Of a DNA stretch of 64,000 nucleotides, positions 35,439 through 46,529 are shown in pieces. The stretch spans positions 4,030,001-4,094,000 of the forward strand of contig CM066307.1 in the NCBI GenBank assembly GCA_033807695.1, given 5' to 3'. The stretch comes from Daedaleopsis sinensis. Its lineage: Eukaryota; Basidiomycota; Agaricomycetes; Polyporales; Polyporaceae. The position numbers were made by a program, and so were the translations under genes. The notes beneath the pieces were generated by a model. The model had not been told where the DNA came from, made no database searches, and saw nothing but the letters and a program-made list of their open reading frames with translations. Every line of letters starts with the position of its first letter. Position 1 is the stretch's first letter.

Positions 35439-36467
35439 CTACGTACGCTTCTGGGACAGAGGCGGGTAGTACTCGTCGCAATCGCTATCGGGATACTTGA
35501 GGTCGTCGAGCACATCGCGCTTGCCTAAACACAATGGTCAATCACATGTACATATCAAAAAGAAGGAAACATTGTACGCTTGGTGGACTCCTCCTCGACC
35601 TCACCTGCCTGCTTACGTTTCCAGTCGACAACCTCCTTGATGTTATTCGCCATCTCAACGATGGCCGGCATGAACTTCTTGTCGAAGACGTTGCACACCC
35701 TCTCGACGATGTCCGGGACGATCTCGTCCTCAAGGGCGCAACGGACACCCTCGACAATGAGGGCAACCGACTCTTCTCCAACCTCAGCGTGTCCATCGCT
35801 CGCACCGACCTGCCTAGCAATATCAACATCGCGCCTCCTACCCGAAGCACTCTCACCACTGTTCACTGCCATTGTCGGCTTCGCTTCCAGCTTGTGATGG
35901 GCCTTGGCGCCGAGCTTGTGATCACGATTGTACCAGTCGGCGCCGCCAGGCAAGGCCTGGATGCCTTCCTGCAGAGCCATCTCGTAAGAGCGGCAGTTGG
36001 GGCGCATGTGGTGGCCTTTTTTCTGCATAACTACAGAAACCATGAGTACCTCAAAGTAGAAGTGAAATGGAAAACGTACAAGTAGAACGAGTGCACTCTT
36101 TTTGAGAGACGTAGCAGGACCAACACCGGAAGGTGTTTAGGTTCGTAGAGTTGCAAGTCATGCCGTGCTGCTTGCAGCGTGAACAGTCCACCTGGGTTGC
36201 GGCGTGCCAGTCCTTGAAGAACTTGACTGTGGCATGCTTGGGGTAGATTAGACCCGGGAATACCCCAACAACGATGCCTTTCGCTTCAGCGGCACGAACA
36301 GCCTTCTGGAGGTCTTGAAGGTACGTGCCACGCCCCGAGGGAACATCGCCACGATCTTCGGCAGCAGCAGAGTCGGCAGCGGCGCTGGCAGGAGAGTCGG
36401 CCGCGGCGGGAGAGTTGGCAACGGCAGGAGAGTCGGCAGCGGCAATACTAAGAGAATTGGCAGGCAT
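35439..36467 (-). CDS. Orphan protein with Cys-rich (zinc-knuckle-like) motif
   Basis: Three exons: 36080-36467, 35578-36030 and 35439-35524. Introns are 49 and 53 bp, phases consistent, 308 residues. The ATG lies in CATCAAAATGCC. Residues about 10-35 are an Ala/Ser/Pro repeat (SPAAADSPA type). Residues about 85-125 hold the cluster CSRCKQHGMTCNS...CWSCYVSQKECT, a C-x2-C-x5-C...C-x2-C-x6-C pattern suggesting metal binding. A helical, acidic stretch follows (VGEESVALIVEGVRCALEDE, then VDWKRKQAGEVEEE), and the tail is KYPDSDCDEYYPPLSQKRT. I know this as a type of uncharacterised agaricomycete protein but cannot name a function. The frame is intact. Confidence 0.7.
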
Positions 36468-36812
36468 TTTGATGGTGAACGATGGTGGGTGCGGCGTTGC
36501 GGGGTGAAAGTACAAGTACGAGCTCGTCGCCAGGGCTTGTTTCATATGTTTTGCAGGTCTAGTGCGTCGCCAGAGCTGTCCATAAGTAGGAGGAGGGCAT
36601 AAGCAAGCGCCGAGTGTAGAGTGCTGCGGCAAAATCTCGCGTGGGAAAGTCACGGGCCCTGTCTAAATTGTATTATCATCATAACAACTTGAAGAGACGC
36701 CTCCGAGTCGCTGCGCTTCGAGAATCGACACTGTGACATGTACATTGATTAAATAGACAAGACCACTGCAGCGCACTGAGTACTGAGCAGAGGACTGAGC
36801 AGTTATGATACG

Positions 36813-37337
36813 TTATGGCGTCTTAGGGAACAAGGACGATGCGTAGAGGACGCCTCGAACCTGTCTGACGGGAGGGGTATGATAGGTCACCGTGACAGCG
36901 TGCCCGGCCGACCATTGCGTCGAATGATTGAGAGCCTTGAGACCAAACATAACCTTCGAACAAGATGGGGAGGTTTCCTTTACGGAGTATACGTCGCTCA
37001 CTGGCCCTGGACGTCGGACCGTGACCTGTCCCACATGGCTACCCGGTTTCTCTACCGACGTCTACCGGCCCCCGACGCGCGAGATTACTCGACGCAGCCC
37101 ACCAGCCGAAATCGCGCCTACCGCGCAGGGACAGACCGCACGGCTGTGAGGAGGATGTCTGCTGGCGGGGCTGTTCGGGAAGCGCCGGCGTGCACGGGCA
37201 CGGTCTTGCGCATGGTCGACGACGAGACGCGGAGGGGAGCTGCCGTTGCTCGTGGGGGATAGGACGGGCCCGATCTGCGTAGTGCTGTCGTTCATGCTGA
37301 GCGGGATGTTGACAGAAGCTCTGATTGTCTTCGCCAT
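36813..37337 (-). CDS. Putative small gene, low support
   Basis: A minus-strand start at 37337 (MAKTIRASVNIPLSMNDSTT) runs to a possible GTAGGC donor near 37127. A downstream frame (VSDVYSVKETSPSCSKVMFG, ending SSLFPKTP at 36813) follows a possible CAG acceptor, but the phases do not join cleanly. The plus strand is also open here. No family recognised. Given only because both peptides look less random than their surroundings. Confidence 0.25.
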
Positions 37338-37339
37338 GG

Positions 37340-38810
37340 AATGCGGGTGATGTGGGCGAATGAAGCAATGACGGGGAGCGGCCGGATGAGGGCTCTGGCG
37401 GTGTGTGCGCGCGGCGTCGATTACGCTGGTCGCACGTGAAAGCGAATCCGACGGAGTTAGTCCCGCTGGAGTTGCGGGGGCGCGGCTTCGTCGATGACCG
37501 TGCATCACCACTGGCCCAACGGCCGTGTGATCCGACTCCAGTGAGACCCAGGCCAGTGATATTCGTGACTGTTGTGGGTGTTGTGGGTCGCAGAGCCTTC
37601 CCTAGCAGAAGCGCGGTCCACATTTTCATACAAGGGACTCCGCGCGTGGCAATTCGCCTCAGACCCAGCGGTGATGAGCGTGCAATCCGTAGATCTGGAT
37701 GCGTACCGCATTTTTAGTGGGGGGAGAGATCTCGCGGGTCTGAGCATGAATTGTCGGACATGGGGAGCGGGTCGTGAGATGGTATAGAAGAAACGCGGGG
37801 TGCGACGGCGACGACGCCGCAGAATGAAGGATATGCTCAATGTTACTCCAGTAGTTAAGATCCCGACGACAAGGAAGTCGGCTGCCGAGGAGGAGCCTGC
37901 ATTTATAATCGAGCATTAGTGGAGGTACGGGGCGAATGAGTATGTAGCTTACCCTGCTGGAAACATCACATATGTCAGTAAGGTTCGCAATGACCTGCGT
38001 GACGCTGACTAGCTGGCCATTCGGCGTCGTTGTCACGCCAACACGGGCGAATACCGGTGCTCCGATAGCGACGCGTAGCTCTTCGCGTCCGTAATCGTGA
38101 AGAAAACAGGCCTAGAGAGTGTCGCCTTTGACTGGTCCATGATGGTGCTCGTCCTCGTGGTTCGGCGTTCTTCCAGTTCGCGTTAGCCTGCTTACAGAAA
38201 ATCCTTCAGGATCATTCTCACTCGAAAGGAACAAGGGGCAGGGGTGGTAACGGGAACAGGTTGCTGAGCAGCGGTGACCGGAGAAACCGCATGGGTCTGG
38301 ACAAGCGGCGCGATCAGAAGACGCTCAGGCGAAGAGGAGTCTATGGTACCTACCCAAGGCGTGGATGGTCTATGACCGTTCGTGCGGCTGGAATGGACAA
38401 GGACAAGAGTTTTTTGGAGGAGGAAAGGTTATATCTGGCCACCGCAAAGAGAAGAGGGACAGGTGCAGAAGTGGTGATGGATGGGGGTACGGTATAGGTA
38501 TAGCAGGCGGCTGAATGCACTCGCAGGAGGAGGAACTTGAAGCGATCAAAGGAAGCGATCAAAGAAAGAGAAGTGGAACGGGCTACTAGGACCACTCAGC
38601 GAGCCGTACTTGTGGGACTTGAGCTATTTGAAGACTCTTTCTGCGGGCCGCGTTTGGCTAGCTGGTAAAGTTTAGGGACGACTCGGAGTCGTCACCGGCT
38701 GAGACACCGACGTCGGAGAAGTAGATACCGTGGTCGAGACAGAATTGGAATGCGAAGCAGTCGTCGAGGCGAAGAAGACCCAGTTCCCGAACCTGTGATC
38801 GGCTCGGGGT
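37340..38810. other. Intergenic stretch
   Basis: Short frames on both strands. Near 38683-38700 lies the palindrome GACGACTCGGAGTCGTC followed by ACCGG, one of the dispersed TCCGAGTCGGA-type motifs. No gene recognised. Confidence 0.35.
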
Positions 38811-38818
38811 CAGGACGA

Positions 38819-39332
38819 CTAGCACCCTGTCTTGATCTCCCTTGCAGATGAGACCTCTGAAGAGGCCGGGTCCGACGTATGAGCAGGTGCACTGGTCAAA
38901 AGATGCACCTCTGTCGAAGCTTCCGACCCGGCTATCTTCGCGTTAGCAGTGCTAGGGCAGTTACCATCAGCATGACTACAAAGGAAGCTTCCCGGACCAT
39001 TGTTACTGTTAACGAACCTTGGACTCGACGTCTTTGTGCCACTCCGCGGGCGAGTGTTCGGTAGACTGAGACGCAGCCGCATGATTTTCGCTGCCTGTGG
39101 AGACGACTTGGTCAGGAACGACGGTGGAGTTTGTGACAGTTGAGGGGACTCACTCAGGCCGTGGGCTCATTTGAAAAGGATATCTGAAGAAGACGTGAGA
39201 GAGGTAGCCGCGGATCTGCCAGTGCTCGGGGCTAGTAAGCTCGTCGTGAGCAAAGAACAGCCTCGACGACTGTTGCACAGAGCTTGGCAATGCTACAGCC
39301 AGCGAGGACACGCTATCCTCTGATAGCGTCAT
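38819..39332 (-). CDS. Putative small orphan gene, three exons
   Basis: Exons 39154-39332, 39018-39090 and 38819-38935, with consistent phases, give about 122 residues. It starts MTLSEDSVSSLAVALPSSVQ. The middle reads STEHSPAEWHKDVESK, and the end is SAREIKTGC. The first intron has a good GTGAGT donor; the second (GTTCGT...GAAG) is weaker. The peptide is Ser/Glu-rich and low in complexity. No family recognised. Confidence 0.35.
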
Positions 39333-39859
39333 GGTATCTGTTCCCTGCGTACTACAGTATTCAGAACCCTGCACGCACACGCAGACGGCAAACACTCACT
39401 GGCACTTCGCACTAACGAGGAAGCGCACGAACGCTTGAAGAGCAGACGCGGAAGAGCCTCCGAGTCGTTTGCCGCGGTGCGCGCGGATAGTTTCAGGGGC
39501 TAATGGAGTCGGAGCGGACTTTGCCTATGACTGCGACAGCATGGAAGAGGACGAGTAACGAGTGATTACGGTGCAGACCATGATGCATGCCGCAGACGGA
39601 AAGCGCGTACGGTTCGAGTCGGAAGGTAGTGAGCGTTGGGAAGGACTGCGACAGTCACCAGTACTACTTGCCGTTGTAGGACCGTCCATCCCTCACGTCA
39701 ATAGGTCCTCATCGTCGGCCTAGGGGAGACAACTTGACTCGGAACTACTACTTGCCAGTGAACAGTTCGGTACGGTGGCAAGGGCCACCGTGACTACTAG
39801 ACGCCAGAATTACGACATCTTGAAAACCTGTTAGAGCACGAGGCAGCTTCAGGTAATTT

Positions 39860-39935
39860 AGCCCAATGGTAGCGTTCGGTTGTAATATACTTTCCTAGTT
39901 CGAATCCGTGGGTGAGCAGTAGTTTTATTGGTATG
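39860..39935 (+). repeat. tRNA-like SINE remnant
   Basis: Contains an A-box-like TTTAGCCCAATGGTAGCG (39868-39885) and a B-box GTTCGAATCC (39899-39908) at tRNA-like spacing. The acceptor stem does not close, so it is not a usable tRNA. This is the usual head of a tRNA-derived SINE with a Pol III internal promoter. Confidence 0.45.
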
Positions 39936-41170
39936 GGACACAGTACCGAAATTTTTGGCTCCGCGCGCGTGTGCCAGTAGTTACCTTGACACTAATCATA
40001 CTATTTATCCTGCTCCCCTCAGCCTGAGGCATCATACATCAGGCCTCAGGCCTGATAGTATGTCTCACGCAGCTGCAGCAGCTGAACATACTCTCTTCTT
40101 CATATACACAGTCCTATCCGTGTGGCTGCTTCGCCGATGAGCTTTTATTCAGCTTGCCTACTAGTTAGTGGTTACTAGAGAGCTAGCAAGAACTTGGCAG
40201 TTCTGGAACCTTGAAGTATGCAATGTAACTACTTAGCACTAGTAGGTAGCTTGACGTAATTAGTAGGATCAGATCTAGAACGGCGTATTACGGTCTTGGT
40301 ACGATTTTAGATATGTACATTCAACTGCTTCCGACTCGGAGCTCGGAGTCCGTAGCGTCCTCGTCGCGAATCCTCATCCTCAAAGGTAAAGTATAGTCTA
40401 CTTCTGACTAGCTCCTGGCGAGCGTACGTTATTCTCTGGCATCGGAAGCGATCTCGAGGTGTGCTCGTGTAGTAGCATGGAAGCATGATGGTCGTGAGCA
40501 GACGTCAAACTTACAAAGAACGTGCCTAGCTCTCCGGGTCAATAACCAGTGACCGTTGGACCGTCTGCTGCCAGAAGTTGGAGTTGAATTCGTCTACCCA
40601 CCGGCCCTGCCCTCAGGCTCTCTCACTCCTCGGATCTCCTCTGCCGCCTAACAAGCCGGCGGCATAAAAGTCATGAATTTCAGTGTCATTTTGAACCCTG
40701 ACGACATCTCTCCCAACCCTTACTCTCCCATCCACCTCGATACGCAGGAGCCTCCACGCAACGGGGCCGCGACCGTACCCGGTAGAAGCTCTACGCGCCC
40801 TGTGGACCATCCGGGCGGAAAATCACCCTCAGTTGCGGCGGTGCCGTGGCCACGGACGTCGCCCATCTCAGCACCCCAGCGGAAGACGAGGTCATCCTTG
40901 ACCACTTCGCCCAAGTACTTGCTCCGCCCCCTGCCTGTGCGGCACTCCTGCAATATCCCACTACCTGTGCCGACTCTGAAGGCAACGCATCAAGAAACGC
41001 GTACTTCCAACGCTGTGCGGGCTTCCCCTCCCCCTTTGCTGTCCCCTTCTCCTTCAATTCATCGTCATTCTACGCTTTATCGACAAGTGTTATCCGTGAC
41101 TGCTCCCATCCCGTCTCTAGATATCATCGTCAGCCAATGCAGCCTCTCGCCCAGCTACATCGGCACGATA

Positions 41171-41641
41171 ATGCCTAGCGAACCCCCCGTCTTCAGATTG
41201 GAGGCACTACCGAAATCTAGATTGTCTATCGGGACGCTCGTCAGTATTGTGGTCGCTCCCCAGTTCGGAAACATTGTCGATAAGCCCGAGAACTCCTCGA
41301 ACACTGTCCCACTCAATAACCTCACCATCGACACGCACGTTTATGGGAGGGTCGCGCGCGTCACGGGAGGACCGGGGGACTCGGACGGGAGTCGGGCTCG
41401 AGCCATAGTCGTCAACGAATGTCCATGGAGCGATATACGCTTCGCAGAGGTTGACATACCGAGATCGGAGGCAGTAGTGAAGCGTCCCAGGCTGGCCCGG
41501 CTGGACACAGGGATCATATCGTTGCAGAGGAGGAGAGAAGAAAACCAGGGGCTGCAGGACATGGAGTTGTTTGCGCTCCCAAGGGAGGAGGACAGGTGCA
41601 TAGGCCACCTCTGTGTGCAGCAGGTGCAGCCTCGGAAATAG
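41171..41641 (+). CDS. Orphan protein, family T, copy 1
   Basis: A 156-residue frame from ATAATGCC. It resembles 44988-45602 along its length: PVFRLEALPKSRL versus PVYYKLVAVPSRPL; VYGRVARVTGG versus IRGTVWEITAG; AIVVNECPWSD versus VFVLNDCPKTV; and EVDIPRSEAVV versus KIEVPRHEMVV. Both end with a Cys pair (RCIGHLC / RCRGRKC). The frame stays open upstream to 40673 as a Pro/Ser-rich stretch that may or may not be translated. The function is unknown. With the copies at 45.0 and 46.2 kb it forms a local tandem family. Confidence 0.65.
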   Translation: MPSEPPVFRLEALPKSRLSIGTLVSIVVAPQFGNIVDKPENSSNTVPLNNLTIDTHVYGRVARVTGGPGDSDGSRARAIVVNECPWSDIRFAEVDIPRSEAVVKRPRLARLDTGIISLQRRREENQGLQDMELFALPREEDRCIGHLCVQQVQPRK

Positions 41642-41708
41642 GGTGCTCTGGCCCTTGCACGTACTGCTAGTCGCCGTTCCCCAGCAGGCGAACATGAGGA
41701 CTCGGATC

Positions 41709-41750
41709 GGACTCGGACTCGGACTCGGACTCGGACTCGGACTCGGACTC
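41709..41750. repeat. (GGACTC)7 microsatellite
   Basis: Seven perfect GGACTC units flanked by near copies (GGATC, GGATTC), about 60 bp past the end of the family T copy 1 gene. The unit is the core of the GACTCGGA motif dispersed through the right half of the window. Confidence 0.9.
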
Positions 41751-41799
41751 GGATTCGCGCGGGAGGGAGATGACTCTGAGGAAGTTCAAGTCACGTAGG

Positions 41800-43885
41800 G
41801 GCGGCGACTCGGATGTAACTACGTACGCTGAGATATATCTGTTTGCGTTCGTACCAGAGAAAGGAGAGCGGGCCGTAGCACGCGCACAGGCCCAAGCGCA
41901 ATGACTGACAAGTCACACCGGTGAGCCACTGCAATTCACAAAAACGTTAAGCTGAGAGTTGCCCGTCTAAGCTACTATTGACAAGTACCTTCTGGTTCTG
42001 CGCAAGTTCGCTTCGTTGGTCGATGTTGGATGACTAGTACGGTGTGGGATGGGTCCACATTTCGCGTGTTTGTGCTCAGCACAGCCATAGTTGAATCATT
42101 CATATTAGCTGCCGTACTAGTGACATACGAGAACGGGAAGACCAGATGACTTACCAGACAGCGAGGCGTCGAATGGGAAATAGTACTAACAGCCAGTGAG
42201 GACTGCAGAGTGGGTCAGATATTTTCGTGATTTTGTCCACTTAAGGAAGCTGCAGCACGGCATCCCATTGACTGCGTTGAGTAAAACGTTCTTGGCTGTT
42301 ACAAACTGCGCGTGAGCCACCGTCACTATGGGCGGTACGACAGGGTACTCACCGATCCGACACAGAGTTACCTTACTACGCATAGCCTCCAGCTCGCTCG
42401 GCTAGTACGCGTGTGCATAGTGATGTATATCGTCATCATATCACTGATGAAGCTCTCCTCCTAAGAGCTGGCCGTGCCGCAACTACGCCGAAGTGGTTCC
42501 TAGGAGTATCTGAAGGACGTTCCCAAGTTCTGTAGATAGACGTGGCTTTGAATGAGGGCGTAGTTAGCTGATGTGTGACACACACCGCATTGCCTTACAA
42601 TAACAGACCTGGGATGTGGCTCCATAGTCGGTCTGCAGCAGAAGACGTGCGACGAAGCCGTTCAATGCGACCCTATGACTCGGGGCGGCGGACTCGCTGC
42701 CGCAAGTCCGGGCCCCGGGGGCCGGGAGTATACAATCGCGATGGGGAGCGCGGCGGCTCATCATAGAGCATCATCATTGAGTACTGTTGTCCCTCTCGTA
42801 GACGTTTCGGCGCAAGGAGAAGCTCGCCCGCCTCCTCGCCATGTTCTGTTCTGAGTTGAGCGGTACGCCTTGCTCACGGCAACGGATATGGCTGCATCGA
42901 TACGTGGACCTTGGAGTCGTTCTGGCTGCATTTTGGGCCAACTCTTCCGGATGTTCCATGTTTCTGAGAGTAACAATTCGGTGAATAGTATTAAAAGAGG
43001 TGACAGCGAACTGAATACTGACGTACAGGTTAGGCCTTACAGTCACAGAACTGCCGGGAATATTATAGTACTCCCACGATAAGAGCCTTGAAGCTTGAAG
43101 TTCAAGTCGGGTCCGACTCGGAGGACCAAATCCCGGTCCACCACGGTTAACACCGCAATGCGGCGACGGATGACGTCCACGACGGTGAGGAAGGGAAAGA
43201 GGTAACGAGATGTAAAGGGGTAACGTTAGCCCCAGTAAGTCATGAGTCGGCGAGCACCGTTACAGTGTCCTTCAAGTTCCGTCCTTCGAAAGACTCGCAA
43301 TCCACTGGAATTGGATGACTTCCGAGTCCCAGAGGAGAGTGCGCACTCGGAGAGTTGGCTTTCAGGCTGACTCGGAGTTGTCTGCATGCGGAAGGGACCT
43401 AGTAAACCTATTAGAGGGAAGAGTACTAGCGCGGGCCCGGGTTGACTTGGTCACGTACACAGCCGTAATGGTCGTCTTTGCCCGGTCCAGAATCGGAGAG
43501 GCATGGGGAACGGAGAACGTATCCCATTATTTTTCGTTGCCTCTTTTGGACCGGCCCGAACCGGCTAGGTAGGGGACCCTGACTGCGGAACCTAAGTAGT
43601 TTCGGGTCTTGAGGCCTTGAGGCCCGGGCCTGCCAGAGGCCTAAGGGTGCGTCCATTTTTGCTTCCTCCGAGTCGTGGTCAAGTCGTGGAGTCAAAAAGT
43701 GTTTCTCAAGCGGCAAGCTGACATCGTTCTATGGCAGGCTTCCGAACGATTACACGGAGCGATGAATGTTAGCGGTTACTAAGGGCTGGGAACGGTGGAG
43801 CATCGCGCGATGTGAGCACGCGGAAGGGTACAAAATCGCTGCGAAGCTGTGGACCGCGTCTCCTTACCGTCGTAACCCACACTAG
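41800..43885. other. Intergenic, repeat-remnant rich
   Basis: Contains several GACTCGGA/CTCCGAGTC motifs and a CTTGAAGCTTGAAGTTCAAG tract near 43089-43108. No gene recognised. Confidence 0.35.
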
Positions 43886-43892
43886 TACGCTT

Positions 43893-44439
43893 ATGAACTT
43901 CACTACAGGTACGACTCGGACATAAACCTCCAACTTGAAGACAGAGCGCGGATGGGCTGATCATATGTGCTGCAGAAACTACAGACACGCCGGCACTGAC
44001 GGCCTACGCGTCGGGCAGTACCACTCCTGAAAAAGCGGACGTGGTCATACCTATACGCAGACTCACCCTGAGACTCATCCTCGATCGAAGGGTCAACCAC
44101 CTATTCCGAGCCTCCCCCTTCCCGGATGATATCGAGCGGGTCTGGCTCTGCAAACGAGGCCCGATGTTCGCCATCACCCACTTCATCGACGTCAGCAAGG
44201 CGAAGCGTCCGGGCGAAATCAACGACCCGTCCAAGATCGGCAACGCCAACTTCGATGATCACCTCGACGGCAAGACGGTAGCTTATGAGATTTTGGGGCT
44301 CAGTAAGCTCGTCGTTCCCATCACGGGCAAGGAGATCTACGACCACGATGGGACGATCATCACGGGGGAGGGTTGGAAATGTCTGTCGAGCTACTGGGCG
44401 GACACGGCGATTGGCAACGGGATCGTCGTTGTATTTTAG
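43893..44439 (+). CDS. ASCH/PUA-like domain protein
   Basis: Two exons, 43893-43908 and 43976-44439, with a GTACGA...GCTGCAG intron of 67 bp and agreeing phase, 159 residues. After a short polar N-terminus the core reads VVIPIRRLTLRLILDRRVNH, LFRASPFPDDIERVWLCKRG, AKRPGEINDPSKIGNANFDD and VAYEILGLSKLVVPITGKEI. The order is a β-strand, 'R..Y..LIL..(K/R).(N)HLFR', then ERVWL, then PGE...GNA.F, then YEI..L..L..PI. This is the pattern of ASCH/EVE-type PUA-fold domains, thought to bind RNA or modified nucleic acid. Assignment is by pattern memory only. No frameshift is seen. Neighbouring genes are family T orphans. Confidence 0.55.
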
Positions 44440-44825
44440 ATGAAGCAGCGTCGCGATGTGGACCTACCTGGACGAGTTTGCGAAGTTCAGTAGACGTCTT
44501 GCGAGCCGAATCAATAAGTTGTGAAATGTACCAGAACACGACTCGCTTGTGTACGAACGACTCTCGTTCAAAGACTCGGACTGGCCGCAGCGTGCGCACC
44601 GTGACTCAGGCCCCAAGTGCGAAAAGCGACTTGAGTATCCCGAAGCTGACAAGGCTGCCAGTGGCAGTCCAGACGAGCCGAGCCGAGTGAGTATGGCATG
44701 CATGTGGGCAACGAGACTGAAACGAGCGCAGAATTTTTCCAAGAACAGAAGCATTCGTACACAATTCGCTTCGCTACTACCGTGACACGAGTTTTTATTG
44801 CTGGCAGGTCGCCATGCGGCCTTCC

Positions 44826-44835
44826 TCCTTATAAA
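44826..44835 (+). promoter_or_regulatory. Possible TATA element
   Basis: CTTATAAATC lies about 155 bp upstream of the ATG of the family T copy 2 gene. Plausible as a core promoter element; no other support. Confidence 0.3.
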
Positions 44836-44987
44836 TCGAACTCGTCGAACCAAAACAGGACGACTATTGACTGCGTTGCTACTCCCGAGTCCCTCTATCT
44901 ACCGCAACCCTCCTCCGAGTCCGTGACATCATCCAAACCTCAGGATCTCCGACTCAAGAAAAGTCCAAGTCTCTCTTGACCCAGGCT

Positions 44988-45602
44988 ATGGACATCGACT
45001 CTCTCCTATCATTTGAGCGGCCTAGTGGCATCCAACCCGAAGGGGAGAGCTCAGCCGCAGAGCAGGAGTGGATCGCTAGAACCCCAATCGACCTCGTCGC
45101 CTACCAGCGTGACGACAAGATGGAGTTACGGGCCCGCCGGGAGAGCGCAGAGCAGTCAGAAACCCCGGTGTACTACAAACTCGTTGCAGTTCCCTCAAGA
45201 CCACTCAAAAGCGGCGCGCAAGTCAGGCTGGTAGAGTCGATGGGGATGCTCCATCCGAGGCACGGCCTGATGGACCCCCAATCAATCGGAGGAGTCACCG
45301 AGACGCATATTCGCGGCACGGTCTGGGAGATTACAGCTGGGAGAAAGGGTCACGCATGGGTCTTCGTCCTCAACGATTGCCCCAAGACAGTCGCCAGGGC
45401 CCCCGTGGTCAAAATCGAGGTTCCGAGGCACGAGATGGTAGTAGAGGAAGTGATCGGGAGAGGAGGTACCCTAATGGCGTTAACGATGAGCGGTCAGAGG
45501 ATGCCAAAGTTGTTGGAAGAAGATGTTTTCGTTATGCCGAGAGATGGCGCGCGCTGTAGGGGGAGGAAATGTCCGCCTCCAGTAGATATGCAATCCTCCT
45601 AG
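44988..45602 (+). CDS. Orphan protein, family T, copy 2
   Basis: Single exon, 204 residues, from the ATG in CAGGCTATGGAC. The N-terminal 65 residues are acidic and polar (MDIDSLLSFERPSGIQPEGE). The conserved core then matches the copy at 41171-41641: YYKLVAVPSRPLKSGAQVRL, IRGTVWEITAGRKG, VFVLNDCPKT, VVKIEVPRHEMVVEE, DVFVMPRDGARCRGRKC. The alternating β-strand-like pattern suggests a small β-barrel fold, which is inference. No known domain recognised. The frame is intact and the copy is the longest of the three. Confidence 0.7.
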   Translation: MDIDSLLSFERPSGIQPEGESSAAEQEWIARTPIDLVAYQRDDKMELRARRESAEQSETPVYYKLVAVPSRPLKSGAQVRLVESMGMLHPRHGLMDPQSIGGVTETHIRGTVWEITAGRKGHAWVFVLNDCPKTVARAPVVKIEVPRHEMVVEEVIGRGGTLMALTMSGQRMPKLLEEDVFVMPRDGARCRGRKCPPPVDMQSS

Positions 45603-45609
45603 CACCCCC

Positions 45610-46200
45610 AATGGCGCCTCCGAGTCGCCGTCTGTGACGCGTCACCGTCTACCACCCCTGTTTAGTACCCATGTCGCTCCGCTACATACGAGTTGAACCT
45701 ATATACAATTGGACAGTAACCTGAGGCAGCTGGGAATCCTATATACGATCAGGCAGTAACCTAGGTACATAGGAAAATGATTGTCTTCGAGGTTGAACTG
45801 ATCAGAGCTCTGCGTCAGAGTGTGAGCTCGTCAGAGAACTGTTGATTTCTCCGGTGGGCTGAGGCGTCAGGATCGCAAATAGATGGCCAGTAGGACCAGC
45901 CTGAGAACCGGCTACGGTTGGCATGTGCGAGCATCCAGAGGTATGCTCCTCCTCCGCCGCCTCTCCTTTTCGTTACTCCTCTTCTGCCTCCTACTACACC
46001 ACGACCGAGAGCAGACTCGGGCGCTGTAAACATCCACCCCATCCTCTTCGAAGCTCCATCGATCGAGCGTTCTGCCCATAGCAAATCACTACCCGCATCT
46101 CACTCAGAAGGCCCTGTCGTTGTGGCAGCGAGGTGGCGGGTCGGAGCCTACTCAAGGAAGCTTCAAAAACGCTAGTTCTACACCTTTGCAGCACTGCTGA
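45610..46200. other. Intergenic stretch
   Basis: Contains a CCTATATAC(A/G)AT.(A/C/G)GACAGTAAC-type short direct repeat near 45700-45765 (CAGTAACCT recurs). No gene recognised. Confidence 0.35.
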
Positions 46201-46233
46201 TACAGTTGCTACGAATCTGCGTGAGGGTTAGCC

Positions 46234-46524
46234 TTGTCGCATGCCCGGCGATGGGCTGCCACCGTTGTGAAGATCGAGGTGGACAGACCGCGCGTCCACA
46301 TCACAAACGAGTGCCGAAGAAACACGGTCTTCCACGTCGACATTCACCGCTCAAGCAGACTACTACTAGCGACAGATGGATCCGGCTCGACGACGAGGAA
46401 GATGTCGGGTAGGGCGGAGCCGTGTTGCAGAAGGAGGCTGGCGCTCTCGCACTCCCAGGCGAGGATCAAAGAGAGAAGGTCGGTGGAGGTGTGTGTTAGA
46501 GCGAGGATGAGGCAGAATGGGTAG
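46234..46524 (+). pseudogene. Orphan family T, copy 3 (fragment)
   Basis: In one frame it reads ATVVKIEVDRPRVHITNECR followed by NTVFHVDIHRSSRLLLATDG. This aligns with the core of copy 1 (RVARV...AIVVNECPWSD..FAEVDIPRSEAVV). The N-terminal part of the family core and the terminal Cys pair are not found in frame, so this is probably a broken third copy. Short length makes the call tentative. Confidence 0.4.
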
Positions 46525-46529
46525 AGCAA

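Noticed and set aside
40673..41170. Long N-terminal extension of family T copy 1
   Set aside because: The stretch is Pro/Ser-rich, has an overlapping open frame, and has no counterpart in the paralogue at 45.0 kb. The ATG at 41171 was preferred.
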